A DNA stretch of 64,000 nucleotides, taken from contig NZ_JAQMUB010000011.1 of assembly GCF_028330965.1 (NCBI RefSeq), positions 1 to 64,000 of the forward strand, read 5' to 3'. Shown here piece by piece: positions 7,601-15,225 of the stretch; within the stretch, counting starts at the first letter, position 1, and every line of letters starts with the position of its first letter. This DNA is from Oscillatoria sp. CS-180 (GTDB lineage Bacteria > Cyanobacteriota > Cyanobacteriia > Phormidesmidales > Phormidesmidaceae). The position numbers were made by a program, and so were the translations under genes. A model generated the notes under the pieces. It did not search any database. It saw only the letters and a program-made list of their open reading frames with translations, and was not told the DNA's origin.

Positions 7601-8071
7601 TTAAGGGGTCTTGTCTTGTCCAAAAGGAGTTAGCCAGTGACGTTGGGTGGCAAAGGTGAGGAGCAGCGCCGTTAACCCGAATATGGCAAAGCTCTCGCCG
7701 CAAGCCGATAAAAAAGGCCAGAAATTTTGAGCGATCGCGGATCCGGCATCGACTTGAGCTAAGCCCCTCACCAACGTGAAGGCCAACACAACCCCTGCAT
7801 TGAGTTGCACATTGTTATCTTGGCGGACGGCATAGCGATAGGTTAGGGCAAATAGCGCTCCAGACAGGGTTGCGATCGCAGCATTCACCAGCAAGGTCAG
7901 ATTTGCCATACCGGCTAGAAGATCCAGTGAAATTAGCGTGAATCCAAATACCCATACTCGATGCAGACCTAGCAGCATTAGACTGACTGACCCAGCACAC
8001 AGTCCGCCGAGGGCAGCAGCTTTTAAGGAGGTCAATCGCTCAGTAGCCGTGAAGCGAGAAGAAAAAGTCAT
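7601..8071 (-). CDS. Hypothetical integral membrane protein
   Basis: A 156-residue protein with four predicted membrane segments (about 18-38, 45-65, 88-105 and 118-140), short loops and a single basic N-terminus (MTFSSRFTATERLTSLK). No motif I recognise. It lies at the downstream end of the minus-strand series that includes the NapH-like, Rieske and sulfide-defence genes, 123 bases after the NapH-like gene, so membership of that transcript is possible but not shown. The GC content and HIP1 sites match the neighbours. Function unknown. Confidence 0.65.
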   Translation of the reverse strand: MTFSSRFTATERLTSLKAAALGGLCAGSVSLMLLGLHRVWVFGFTLISLDLLAGMANLTLLVNAAIATLSGALFALTYRYAVRQDNNVQLNAGVVLAFTLVRGLAQVDAGSAIAQNFWPFLSACGESFAIFGLTALLLTFATQRHWLTPFGQDKTP

Positions 8072-8194
8072 CAGGAGAGTATTCGTTTCTTCACAATGGA
8101 AGGAAGCTCTCTCATTGAAGCACTCAATTCGCCCGATGAGGTTGTTCGCTCTTGATAGTTTGTTCGATTGGTGGTGTCTCTAAAGCGGCTTGAC

Positions 8195-8737
8195 TCAAGA
8201 TTTGGGAGAGTTCCTATCAGAGCTGCTAGGTAATCGAACTGCCTTGCGATGTGCTTTTGCGTGGCGCCGTCCTACTTTGCCTAATGTTTCTTGTAATGTT
8301 CCCATCGGGCAGAAGGCGCACCATGCTCTGGGGCGAGTGGCAATACCCAATGGAATGGCAATCAAGCTAGTCACCACACACATACTGATGAACACGCCAC
8401 CGATCGCAACGGGATTGCCGCCGGTTGCCATTATGCGAGCAATGAACACACTCATGAAAAACCCCAACACGCTCCACCTGAACCATTTACGGGTTAGTAG
8501 TCGAGGATAGGAACGATCAAGCGTCAGGTAAGGCATCACGATGTCTAAAAAGGCTCCTCTGGGACAGAGATTGCCGCACCAATACCGAGCTTTGAAGTAG
8601 GAATAGATGACGAGAAAGACCATCATGGCCAACATCACGTATCCCAAAAATGGATAGAACAAGCCGCCGATCGCAATCAATGGGTAGAGCCAAATCATGA
8701 TCCGCTGCGATCGCTTAACTTTGGATTTCCTAGTCAT
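8195..8737 (-). CDS. NapH-like membrane protein with cysteine-motif Fe-S sites
   Basis: A 180-residue membrane protein. Membrane segments lie at about 14-48, 86-104 and 108-132. Two cysteine motifs face the same side: WCGNLCPRG (C54, C58) and WCAFCPMG (C140, C143), as in the 4Fe-4S membrane proteins related to NapH, which pass electrons between quinol and soluble partners. It lacks the C-terminal CxxCxxCxxxCP ferredoxin domains of full NapH. The ATG at 8737 is chosen because GGAGGATAGGAG precedes it. A longer frame to 8836 would overlap the Rieske gene. It follows the Rieske gene by 13 bases, implying one transcript and a joint electron-transfer role. Confidence 0.8.
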   Translation of the reverse strand: MTRKSKVKRSQRIMIWLYPLIAIGGLFYPFLGYVMLAMMVFLVIYSYFKARYWCGNLCPRGAFLDIVMPYLTLDRSYPRLLTRKWFRWSVLGFFMSVFIARIMATGGNPVAIGGVFISMCVVTSLIAIPLGIATRPRAWCAFCPMGTLQETLGKVGRRHAKAHRKAVRLPSSSDRNSPKS

Positions 8738-8750
8738 TTCTCCTATCCTC

Positions 8751-9284
8751 CTACCGCCACCAAGGTTGTTTCCCCGTTCGTGGATCAAGCTCTGTCCAGG
8801 GCGAAATCCAGATAGCTTCTCCTTCGACCAAAACATGAACGAGCTTGAGTGGACGATCTGCTGGACCTCGTACTACGGAACCATCAGGGGCAAAACGAGA
8901 ACCATGACACGGGCATTGAAACTGTTGTTCACCATCGTTCCAAGGAAACGTACACCCTAGATGCGTGCAGTTGTCTACGATGCCGATCGCATCTAATGTG
9001 TCGGTTTCCGTAACGGTCAGATAAGTGGGTTCACCTGCTAACCCAGCAACCAACGCGCGACTTCCAGGAGGGTTGGCCAACAGTTGAGAGACAGGAATTG
9101 GATGACTCAACTGATCCTTAGCCAGGATTGCGCCCCCCTTTCCAGTTTTGGGAATAGGCATCAAGGATTTGACCGCAGGGTAAACGGCTGAGCCAGTTGT
9201 GACGGCAACTGCTGTCCCCGTCAAAAAGTTAAGAAACTGCCGTCGATTCAAATCAGAATTATCAAGAGAAAGATTAGTCTCCAT
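8751..9284 (-). CDS. Rieske [2Fe-2S] protein, PetC-like with N-terminal anchor
   Basis: A 177-residue protein with the full Rieske signature: CTHLGC (C106, H108, C111) and CPCHGSRF (C124, C126, H127), two Cys and two His ligating the cluster and two Cys forming the stabilising disulfide. The N-terminus has a twin-arginine NRRQFLNF followed by a hydrophobic segment (about 18-40), as in PetC proteins that stay anchored to the membrane. The FPWN after the first box is typical of cytochrome b6f Rieske proteins. It is not next to petA, so it is likely an accessory paralogue. AGGAGGATCACAGAC precedes the ATG. It sits between the sulfide genes and a NapH-like gene. Confidence 0.88.
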   Translation of the reverse strand: METNLSLDNSDLNRRQFLNFLTGTAVAVTTGSAVYPAVKSLMPIPKTGKGGAILAKDQLSHPIPVSQLLANPPGSRALVAGLAGEPTYLTVTETDTLDAIGIVDNCTHLGCTFPWNDGEQQFQCPCHGSRFAPDGSVVRGPADRPLKLVHVLVEGEAIWISPWTELDPRTGKQPWWR

Positions 9285-9490
9285 GTCTGTGATCCTCCTG
9301 TTTTTAGAGATCAGGGAGCGATTTTGAAGTGGGTCTTGCGACTATGCTGAGTCTAGTTTTGGGGCGACTTATAGCCCTGTGCAGCTCTTGGTTCAGTACA
9401 TCTCAGGGTCTGGGGGAGCGGGGAATAGGGCGCAGGGAATGGAGTGAGTTTGACTCAAATGCATGCCGCTATGTCTATATCAGGTCAGGA

Positions 9491-10396
9491 CTAACGCAAA
9501 TGGACGCATCGACTTCCAGAGCTAGCGTGAACCCTACCTGTCAAGTTCTGTGCAAGTCCTATCCGGTTGTTTGTTGTTGGAGCAGAAGAGGTTGGTAAAG
9601 AGCGGAATTGGGCATAGTTTTTGATCAGCACAAAGGTGGCGATCGCGAGCAAGAAATAGCCAAATCCTTTTTGTAGCTGACGCGCCGAAATGAACCGTCC
9701 CAAGTAGTTCCCCAATCCTGTTCCCAAACTAGCGGCGAAAGTAAAAGAAACCGTCAGCTGCCAATCCAGGTCAATTTGCCCCAGATAGCCCAGCAACCCC
9801 GCGATGGAGTTGCCTGCAATAATCAGCAGTGAGGTTCCGATCGCTTGTTTCATCGGAATTTTGCCGAGTAAGACCAGAGCAGGAACAATGGCGAATCCGC
9901 CGCCTACCCCGACTAAACCTGTTACAACGCCCACTCCGAGACCTTCGGTCATAAGCCACAGCCAGCAATATTTGCACACGGGGGGCTGATAAAACGCCTC
10001 GTGCTGCACGATGTCAGGAGACGGTTCAGATTTTGCAGTGCGGCGGATCATCAGTCCAGCTGCCAACAGCATGGCAACGCCAAATAACCCCATCTGAAAC
10101 GTTGTCGTGATCCAGGGCTGAGTCGCTAACCGCGCTCCCAGATAGGCGCCTAGCATTGTGCTAGAACCGAACGAGATTGCTATTTTGCCGTTGAGATTGC
10201 CCTGTCGCCAGTGGGGCATCACGCCAATTAAGCTCACCAAACCCACGATGATCAGCGTCATCGCGATCGCCGATTTGGGCGGAATGCCCATGATATACAC
10301 CAACACTGGCAGCGCTAAAACCGAGCCGCCACTCCCTAACAGTCCGAGACTCATGCCAATGGCGATCGCAAAGAGATGGCCCACTGCGTACAGCAT
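9491..10396 (-). CDS. TauE/SafE-family sulfite/anion exporter
   Basis: A 301-residue membrane permease made of two repeated halves: about residues 1-120 begin GMSLGLLGSGGSVLALPVLVY, and about 148-270 begin GLVGVGGGFAIVPALVLLG. The doubled GxGG motifs mark the TauE/SafE family, exporters of sulfite, sulfonates or other sulfur-containing anions. It is the third gene of a minus-strand set after the persulfide dioxygenase and rhodanese genes (13-base gap), which makes sulfite or thiosulfate produced by those enzymes the likely substrate. The hydrophilic C-tail (about 272-301) is long and poorly conserved in appearance. GAGGCGATACG precedes the ATG. Confidence 0.88.
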   Translation of the reverse strand: MLYAVGHLFAIAIGMSLGLLGSGGSVLALPVLVYIMGIPPKSAIAMTLIIVGLVSLIGVMPHWRQGNLNGKIAISFGSSTMLGAYLGARLATQPWITTTFQMGLFGVAMLLAAGLMIRRTAKSEPSPDIVQHEAFYQPPVCKYCWLWLMTEGLGVGVVTGLVGVGGGFAIVPALVLLGKIPMKQAIGTSLLIIAGNSIAGLLGYLGQIDLDWQLTVSFTFAASLGTGLGNYLGRFISARQLQKGFGYFLLAIATFVLIKNYAQFRSLPTSSAPTTNNRIGLAQNLTGRVHASSGSRCVHLR

Positions 10397-10409
10397 CGTA
10401 TCGCCTCAA

Positions 10410-10967
10410 TTACAACCAGCGCTGTCCGATGCTGCGGTTATAGGGCAACTGAGCAAGCAGCATTCCCAGCACACAGGTATTGGTGACACCGGCAAAAACT
10501 AATCCCGTTCCCATAAAACCACTGAGAAGTAAGCCCCAAGGTAAAACTGTAGCGCCCAAGATGGTTCCTAACAGAACCAGCAACCCTACTGTTATTTGCA
10601 CTTGGCGAAACAAACTGATGGGCGCATTGCGACTTTTTTCGAGTGGGTATGCTTCAGCTTTCCAAGCGGATAGCCCACACTGTAGTTCCATCACATTGAT
10701 CGTGCCTGCGGATCTGAGCTGTGTCCCTGCCCGAGCAGACCGTTTGCCCGACTGACAATACACGACAAGGCGTTGTCCAGGTTGGGGATTAATCTGACTG
10801 GGATCTAATTTAGATAACGGACGAGAAACAGCCCCAGGAATGTGCTCATTGGCGTATTCCACAGGTTCACGAACGTCGATGAGCAGGACTGATTTCTGCT
10901 CAAGCCACCGCTTGAGCATGGGCGCAGCGATGGTTTGAGCAATGCGTGCTTGGATTTGAGTCATCAT
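10410..10967 (-). CDS. Rhodanese-domain protein with C-terminal DUF2892 membrane anchor
   Basis: A 185-residue fusion: a rhodanese domain (about 12-105) with active-site cysteine C71 in CQSGKRS, then two membrane helices (about 122-165) of the DUF2892 type, as in E. coli YgaP. Such proteins move sulfane sulfur between persulfides and acceptors at the inner face of the membrane. The ATG at 10967 (ATGATG) is chosen because AAGGA lies just upstream. A TTG at 10985 would overlap that site. It sits between the persulfide dioxygenase (62 bases upstream) and TauE genes and probably forms or uses thiosulfate together with the dioxygenase product sulfite. Confidence 0.88.
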   Translation of the reverse strand: MMTQIQARIAQTIAAPMLKRWLEQKSVLLIDVREPVEYANEHIPGAVSRPLSKLDPSQINPQPGQRLVVYCQSGKRSARAGTQLRSAGTINVMELQCGLSAWKAEAYPLEKSRNAPISLFRQVQITVGLLVLLGTILGATVLPWGLLLSGFMGTGLVFAGVTNTCVLGMLLAQLPYNRSIGQRWL

Positions 10968-11029
10968 GAATTCCTTAGTGGACAATCATTAATTTGGACT
11001 GGTCGAGGCGATCGCTTCAGGGAGTGGAT

Positions 11030-11731
11030 CTAAGTCGTCAGCGATGCAACATTGCCGCAGTGTTGGTTGGTTGGCACGGCTTCGGCGATCTTTTGAGGAT
11101 CGGGCAAGTTTAATTCACTCATCAATTGCATAAATGCCTCTCGGCTTCGACCCGCCAATCGGGCATTCCATCGCTTTTCTTCGCCAATCGTGGAAACGGT
11201 TTGTCCTTGATAGTCATGTCCTGGATAAACCAGTGTGTCATTGGGCAAGGTAAACAACCGTTGTGTAATCGAATCAAATAAGATCGCTGCGTTGCCGCTT
11301 TGAAAGTCTGTACGACCGCAGCCACGAATTAGCAGAGCATCCCCTGTTAGCAGATGACTGCCGTTGATTAAATACGCCATGTGACTGTCGGTGTGTCCTG
11401 GGGTAGCGATCGCCTCAATGTCCACCACCCCAACCTGTAGGCGCTCGCGATCGCCAATCAACCGATCCGCACAGGCTATCTGGGCGGGTTGTGGCACCAC
11501 ACCTTCACATCCTGTCTGCTTCCGTAGCTCCGATGTCCCTGTAACGTGATCGGCATGAATATGGGTTTCTAAGCAATAGCGCAGGGTCAACCCCAATTGA
11601 CTGAGCAAGGTCATATCCCGCTCTACCTGCTCTAATACTGGATCGACCAAAATGGCCTCTGCAGTTTGTGGGTCCGCTACTAGGTAAGTGTAAGTACTTG
11701 TAACCGGATCAAAGAGTTGTCGAAACAGCAT
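11030..11731 (-). CDS. ETHE1-like persulfide dioxygenase (metallo-beta-lactamase fold)
   Basis: A 233-residue metallo-beta-lactamase-fold enzyme with the pattern of ETHE1-type persulfide dioxygenases: THIHADH (H57, H59, D61, H62), GHTDSH (H113), D131 in the motif LLTGDALLIRGCGRTDFQ, and PGHDYQG (H172). These enzymes bind a single iron through two His and one Asp and oxidise glutathione persulfide or a similar persulfide to sulfite. The GCGRTDFQ stretch separates them from glyoxalase II. It is the first gene of the minus-strand sulfide operon and shares its promoter region with the regulator gene. CTGGAGAAG precedes the ATG. Confidence 0.88.
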   Translation of the reverse strand: MLFRQLFDPVTSTYTYLVADPQTAEAILVDPVLEQVERDMTLLSQLGLTLRYCLETHIHADHVTGTSELRKQTGCEGVVPQPAQIACADRLIGDRERLQVGVVDIEAIATPGHTDSHMAYLINGSHLLTGDALLIRGCGRTDFQSGNAAILFDSITQRLFTLPNDTLVYPGHDYQGQTVSTIGEEKRWNARLAGRSREAFMQLMSELNLPDPQKIAEAVPTNQHCGNVASLTT

Positions 11732-11761
11732 AGCTACTTCTCCAGAACTGATTTAATCATC

Positions 11762-11781
11762 ATACTACTATATAGTAATAT
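11762..11781. promoter_or_regulatory. Palindromic operator candidate in the divergent sulfide promoter
   Basis: A 20-bp A/T-rich palindrome, ATACTACTATATAGTAATAT, with only one mismatched pair and a perfect 12-bp core (11766-11777). It sits midway between the persulfide dioxygenase start (11731) and the regulator start (11834) and overlaps a possible TATAAT -10 box at 11779-11784. Size and position fit an ArsR-family dimer site that would repress both directions and respond to sulfide or persulfide. Confidence 0.7.
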
Positions 11782-11833
11782 AATAAGAGAAGGTAAGATT
11801 AAATTGAATCCTTTTCTTGAGTAACGGAGTTTC

Positions 11834-12178
11834 ATGTCTCAGCTTTCTACTGCCGCCCTTGCCCAGGTTGCGGAGTATTTCAAAGTGTTGTCGGAACTAA
11901 GTCGACTTCAAGTTTTGTGTGCTCTCAAATCTGATCGCAAAAATGTCTCCGAAATTATGGAGATTACCGGCTTGGGGCAAGCTAATGTCTCAAAACATCT
12001 CAAAATTTTGGCGCAGGCGGGCATTGTGATCCGCCAGCCGCAAGGGGTCAATGTGTATTACGGCCTTGCTGATCCGTTGATTTTTGATTTGTGTGAACTC
12101 GTCTGCGGCAGGCTGGAAACTCGGTTGCAGGAGCAGTCACAGCAACTTCAGTCTCTGGAGGAGCTGCGTCAGCCATAA
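11834..12178 (+). CDS. ArsR-family repressor, likely sulfide/persulfide-responsive (BigR/SqrR/SuoR-like)
   Basis: A 114-residue winged-helix protein: recognition helix GLGQANVSKHLKILAQAG (about 46-63) and wing VIRQPQGVNVYYGL. It lacks the CxCDL metal motif of arsenic sensors (compare the paralogue at 48312). Instead it has C29 in helix 2 and C87/C91 near the C-terminal helix, the arrangement used by BigR and SqrR, which form a tetrasulfide bridge between two cysteines when persulfides rise. It is 24 bases upstream of sqr and faces the persulfide dioxygenase operon across a palindromic operator. In other bacteria such regulators repress sqr and persulfide genes. That role here is inferred. CGGAG precedes the ATG. 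Confidence 0.85.
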   Translation: MSQLSTAALAQVAEYFKVLSELSRLQVLCALKSDRKNVSEIMEITGLGQANVSKHLKILAQAGIVIRQPQGVNVYYGLADPLIFDLCELVCGRLETRLQEQSQQLQSLEELRQP

Positions 12179-12202
12179 TCGCCAATTTACGAGAGGTTCG
12201 CT

Positions 12203-13477
12203 ATGGCTCATGTTGTTGTCATTGGTGCTGGATTGGGTGGTTTGCCGACTGCCTATGAACTTCGTCACCTCCTGCCCGACCCACATCAGGTCACTGTGAT
12301 TTCAAAGGCACCTACTTTTACGTTTATTCCGTCATTGCCTTGGGTTGCGCTAGGCGTAACGTCTTTGGAATCGATTCAGATTCAGGTGGAACCGAACTTG
12401 ACGTCACGTCGGATTGGCTGGGTGCAGGGTGAGGTCGACCAGCTTGATCCTGTCAGGCGCTTGGTTTGGGTGGGAGAAAGGCGCATTACCTATGATTATC
12501 TAGTTGTTGCTCCGGGTGCAGAACTGGCGCTGGATGCGGTCCCAGGTTTGGGGCCTGACGGAGGTTACACCCAATCGGTTTGTAATGCCCATCACGCCCA
12601 CATGGCAAAGGCTGCATGGCAACAGTTTTTACAACAACCCGGTCCCTTAGTGGTTGGAGCCGTTCCTGGAGCCAGTTGTTTTGGACCAGCTTACGAATTT
12701 GCCCTGTTAGCAGATCGGCACTTACGAAAATTAGGGCTGCGCGATCGCGTCCCCATTACGTTTGTAACGCCGGAACCCTACGCAGGGCATCTGGGGATTG
12801 GCGGTATGGCAAACTCTGCCCAGCTAGTTACGAACCTCATGACAGAACGCCATATTACGGTGATTGAGAATAGGGCGATCGCTGCGATCGAACCAGATTG
12901 TCTGCACTTGGGCGATGGTCGTACTCTTCCGTTCGCATATTCCATGCTGCTACCCCCGTTTCGTGGAGCTCGTTTTTTGAGAGAAGTTGCAGGTCTAGCG
13001 GATTCCAAAGGATTCATGCCAACGTTACCGACCTATCAGCATCCTAACTATCCCTCCATTTACTCAGTTGGAGTGATTGTGCAACTTCAACCCCCTGAGC
13101 AAACCCCCTTGCCTGTTGGTGTTCCTAAAACTGGTCAGATGACCGAGGCAATGAGCATGGCCGTCGCACACAATATCGCGATCGCACTCGGGGTAATGTC
13201 TAGTCAACCCGTAACTCCAACTTTGGAAGCCATTTGCTTTGCCGACTTTGGCGATACTGGAATTCTCTTCCTTGCCGATCCTGTTTTGCCCCATCCTGAA
13301 ACTGAAAAACGTCGCCGTTCTGTGGCTCTTCGAGGAATCTGGGTGAGTTGGATGAAAACCGCTTTTGAAAAATATTTTCTGATGAAAATGCGCTTCGGTA
13401 GCGCTGTTCCCTGGTTTGAGCGATTGGGACTGCGAGGGGTCGGCCTCTCACTCACCGAACGCATTCAGGTGAAATAG
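12203..13477 (+). CDS. sqr: Sulfide:quinone oxidoreductase, type I
   Basis: A 424-residue flavoprotein. It has an N-terminal FAD-binding GxGxxG (VVIGAGLGGLP, about 5-15), a second nucleotide-fold segment around 148-160, and a C-terminal membrane-contact region with PKTGQMTEAMSMAVAHN (308-324). Three cysteines sit where type I enzymes need them: C127 (SVCNAHHA), C159 (GASCFGP) and C345 (ICFADFGDTG), two for the catalytic disulfide or trisulfide and one binding FAD. It oxidises sulfide to polysulfide or persulfide and feeds electrons to plastoquinone. Co-directional with its ArsR-type regulator. GAGAGG lies upstream of the ATG. The function may be sulfide detoxification or sulfide-dependent anoxygenic growth. 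The sequence does not decide. Confidence 0.92.
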   Translation: MAHVVVIGAGLGGLPTAYELRHLLPDPHQVTVISKAPTFTFIPSLPWVALGVTSLESIQIQVEPNLTSRRIGWVQGEVDQLDPVRRLVWVGERRITYDYLVVAPGAELALDAVPGLGPDGGYTQSVCNAHHAHMAKAAWQQFLQQPGPLVVGAVPGASCFGPAYEFALLADRHLRKLGLRDRVPITFVTPEPYAGHLGIGGMANSAQLVTNLMTERHITVIENRAIAAIEPDCLHLGDGRTLPFAYSMLLPPFRGARFLREVAGLADSKGFMPTLPTYQHPNYPSIYSVGVIVQLQPPEQTPLPVGVPKTGQMTEAMSMAVAHNIAIALGVMSSQPVTPTLEAICFADFGDTGILFLADPVLPHPETEKRRRSVALRGIWVSWMKTAFEKYFLMKMRFGSAVPWFERLGLRGVGLSLTERIQVK

Positions 13478-13505
13478 AACCTACAGGGTTGAATCTGAAC
13501 TGAGC

Positions 13506-13625
13506 GAGTACCGCTGCGCAGAATTCAAAATTTGAAATTGAGAATTCATTGAGAATTCAAAGCTAGGGCAGATAAGCTTTCCTAATGTTTTGAAGGGTGA
13601 GCCTATTTCTGCCGTGGTGTACTAG
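13506..13625 (+). repeat. MITE-like dispersed repeat, copy 2
   Basis: About 120 bp, same family as 1385-1494 and 54231-54350: starts AGTACCGCTGCGCAGAATTC, an A/T-rich middle with AATTCA repeats, then a foldable block (GGCAGA ... TCTGCC) and GTGGTGTACTAG. The CTAG end overlaps the pentapeptide gene and supplies its TAG stop on the minus strand (13622-13624). It fills the interval between convergent sqr and that gene. Confidence 0.75.
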
Positions 13626-14413
13626 TCCCACCGATGTTGACGAGCTTCATCAACTATCCCTTTAGCCTCTTCGAGTGAAATATCATAGCGGGTGCTCAAC
13701 AGTTGAGGAATGAGATTGCAGTCGCGATTGGGATCGACATCAGGCTGTTGGGAATAAGCCGGCAGGGCAACATTACACAAGAAAGGTGAAGGTTTTGCCT
13801 CTAGTTGAAGCGGTTCAAGATTTAGAACTTCTCGTGAATTGATAAAAAATAGCAGGGCACCGCTGAAATTAGCATCGCTCAGGTTGGCATCGCTCAATAG
13901 GGTGCAGTTGAGATCGGCCCTGCTCAGGTTGGCATATCTAAGATCAGCGCCGCTGAGGTTGGCATGTCTAAGGTCGGCATCGCTCAGGTCAGCATATCTG
14001 AGGCCCGCACCGCTGAGATTGGCACCGCAAAGATTGGCACCGCTGAGGTTAGCACCGCTGAGGTTAACACCGCTGAGGTCGATACCACCAAGGTTAGCAC
14101 CGCCGAAGTCGGCACCGATGAGTGCTTCGGTCTCTGAATTTTGTTGGGCTATACGAAAATTAAGCAGCAGGAAAATTCCACCGGCAACTACCGCTGTCAT
14201 TCCCAGATCACTGGTGGGGGTTTCACTGTGGGGATAAGCAAGGGTTCCTTTTTTGGCCTGGAGTAGGCGATCGCCACCTGTTTGAAGGCTGCGATTAGGG
14301 AGTAACCCAAGCCACCACACCATCCAGAGAAGAATGGGAGTGGAGATCGCTCCCATCACCCACCACTTGTTGATTCTTATCCTTGACTGCCACTGCTTGA
14401 ATCGTTCCTGCAT
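13622..14413 (-). CDS. Membrane-anchored pentapeptide-repeat protein
   Basis: A 263-residue protein with a basic N-terminus, two membrane helices (about 20-38 and 71-90), then about 17 tandem pentapeptides of the A(D/N)LSG type (about 97-185), which form a right-handed four-sided beta helix. The C-terminal 70 residues contain three cysteines and a short helical region (SLEEAKGIVDEARQHRWD). Pentapeptide proteins are abundant in cyanobacteria and their roles are mostly unknown. The coding start follows no strong ribosome site. The stop codon is TAG within the terminal CTAG of the adjacent repeat, so the reading frame may once have continued further. No functional link to neighbours. Confidence 0.85.
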   Translation of the reverse strand: MQERFKQWQSRIRINKWWVMGAISTPILLWMVWWLGLLPNRSLQTGGDRLLQAKKGTLAYPHSETPTSDLGMTAVVAGGIFLLLNFRIAQQNSETEALIGADFGGANLGGIDLSGVNLSGANLSGANLCGANLSGAGLRYADLSDADLRHANLSGADLRYANLSRADLNCTLLSDANLSDANFSGALLFFINSREVLNLEPLQLEAKPSPFLCNVALPAYSQQPDVDPNRDCNLIPQLLSTRYDISLEEAKGIVDEARQHRWD

Positions 14414-14569
14414 ACTTGAGATTTCTCAATGCTGAGCCTATTATTGCTTCCCTAATCCGGAGAACGTTCTGATCTTTATGCACGCTTAACCCTCCATTCA
14501 CTCCAGAGTAAACAGGATTCTTTCAAGGGCTTCCAGACAGTGGTGCCCAGTCCTCTCCTTTTCCTAACT

Positions 14570-14613
14570 CAATCTCTGGTTTCTGCTGGCATTTCTGAAG
14601 AAACCAGAGATTG
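14570..14613. terminator. Perfect 15-bp inverted repeat
   Basis: The arms CAATCTCTGGTTTCT (14570-14584) and AGAAACCAGAGATTG (14599-14613) pair perfectly around a 14-base loop. It lies 9 bases 3' of the minus-strand hypothetical gene. There is no U-tract on either strand, so it may stabilise RNA or be a dispersed hairpin repeat rather than a classic terminator. Confidence 0.5.
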
Positions 14614-14622
14614 GGATCTGGG

Positions 14623-14907
14623 TTACTCAAACAAGCGGTCTCGCTGCAAGTAGCGCAACACGTCACCGGGGTCTTGGCGAATCAGCACACCGTTTTCCGG
14701 TACGTCGATCTTCGGACTCCACTCGATGCGCTCGATGCAGTTCCGCAGGTGGAACAGGTCGATCGCACTTTGGGTGTCTGCTTCGGTGCCGACGAGATAG
14801 AGGCGCAGGCGTTTGTGTCGTCGCTGGGGGTGAGTAGGATGACTCGGCAGCGACGGCGGTGCCGCCTCAGTGTGATGAGACGGCAAGAAGTATTGAATGG
14901 TAATCAC
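14623..14907 (-). CDS. Small hypothetical protein
   Basis: A 94-residue basic protein, proline- and histidine-rich at the N-terminus (about 8-30: SHHTEAAPPSLPSHPTHPQRR), followed by an alpha/beta-like stretch (LRLYLVGTEADTQSAIDLFHLRNCIERIEWSPKI) that resembles small cyanobacterial proteins of unknown role as I remember them. No signal peptide and no known motif. It is bracketed by two hairpins (14570-14613 and 14955-14988), suggesting a monocistronic unit. Coding status is supported by the protein-like C-terminal half. The function is unknown. Confidence 0.55.
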   Translation of the reverse strand: MITIQYFLPSHHTEAAPPSLPSHPTHPQRRHKRLRLYLVGTEADTQSAIDLFHLRNCIERIEWSPKIDVPENGVLIRQDPGDVLRYLQRDRLFE

Positions 14908-15225
14908 GAGGATTCCTCCAAGAATCGGTTTGGGTTGGAATCCCCGAAGATTCAGTCGCCCTTAGACGAAGCGCTTCGGTGGGGCGACCTAAAATAGGCA
15001 AAGCCCGTACGACAGATTGTTCCTGTCTATGGGTTAGGCGCTGGTTTGTGTTGCTGCACTTGCCAGTGCCGCCGACTAAACGTTCGGGGACAGCAAGCTG
15101 CACGGATGCAGCTATGGTTGGTGATGATAATTCATTTGATCCCCCAGGGCAACCGTATAGAAAGGATGGAGACGCCATTGCTCCAAAAACGGCATTAAAA
15201 CGGCATTAGGTGAGAAGTGATTAGC
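14908..15225. other. Gene-free interval with two hairpins
   Basis: The 318-base interval contains a strong hairpin at 14955-14988 (GTCGCCC pairing with GGGCGAC around an inner CGAAGCGCTTCG palindrome) and a 7-bp perfect hairpin at 15096-15113 (AGCTGCA/TGCAGCT). A direct repeat of ACGGCATTA is near 15190-15208. No credible gene was seen. The hairpins could end the Uma2 transcript. Confidence 0.55.

Noticed and set aside
13839-14237. 132-codon plus-strand frame antisense to the pentapeptide gene
   Set aside because: Its repeated LRSA/LRLA composition is simply the complement of the pentapeptide repeats.
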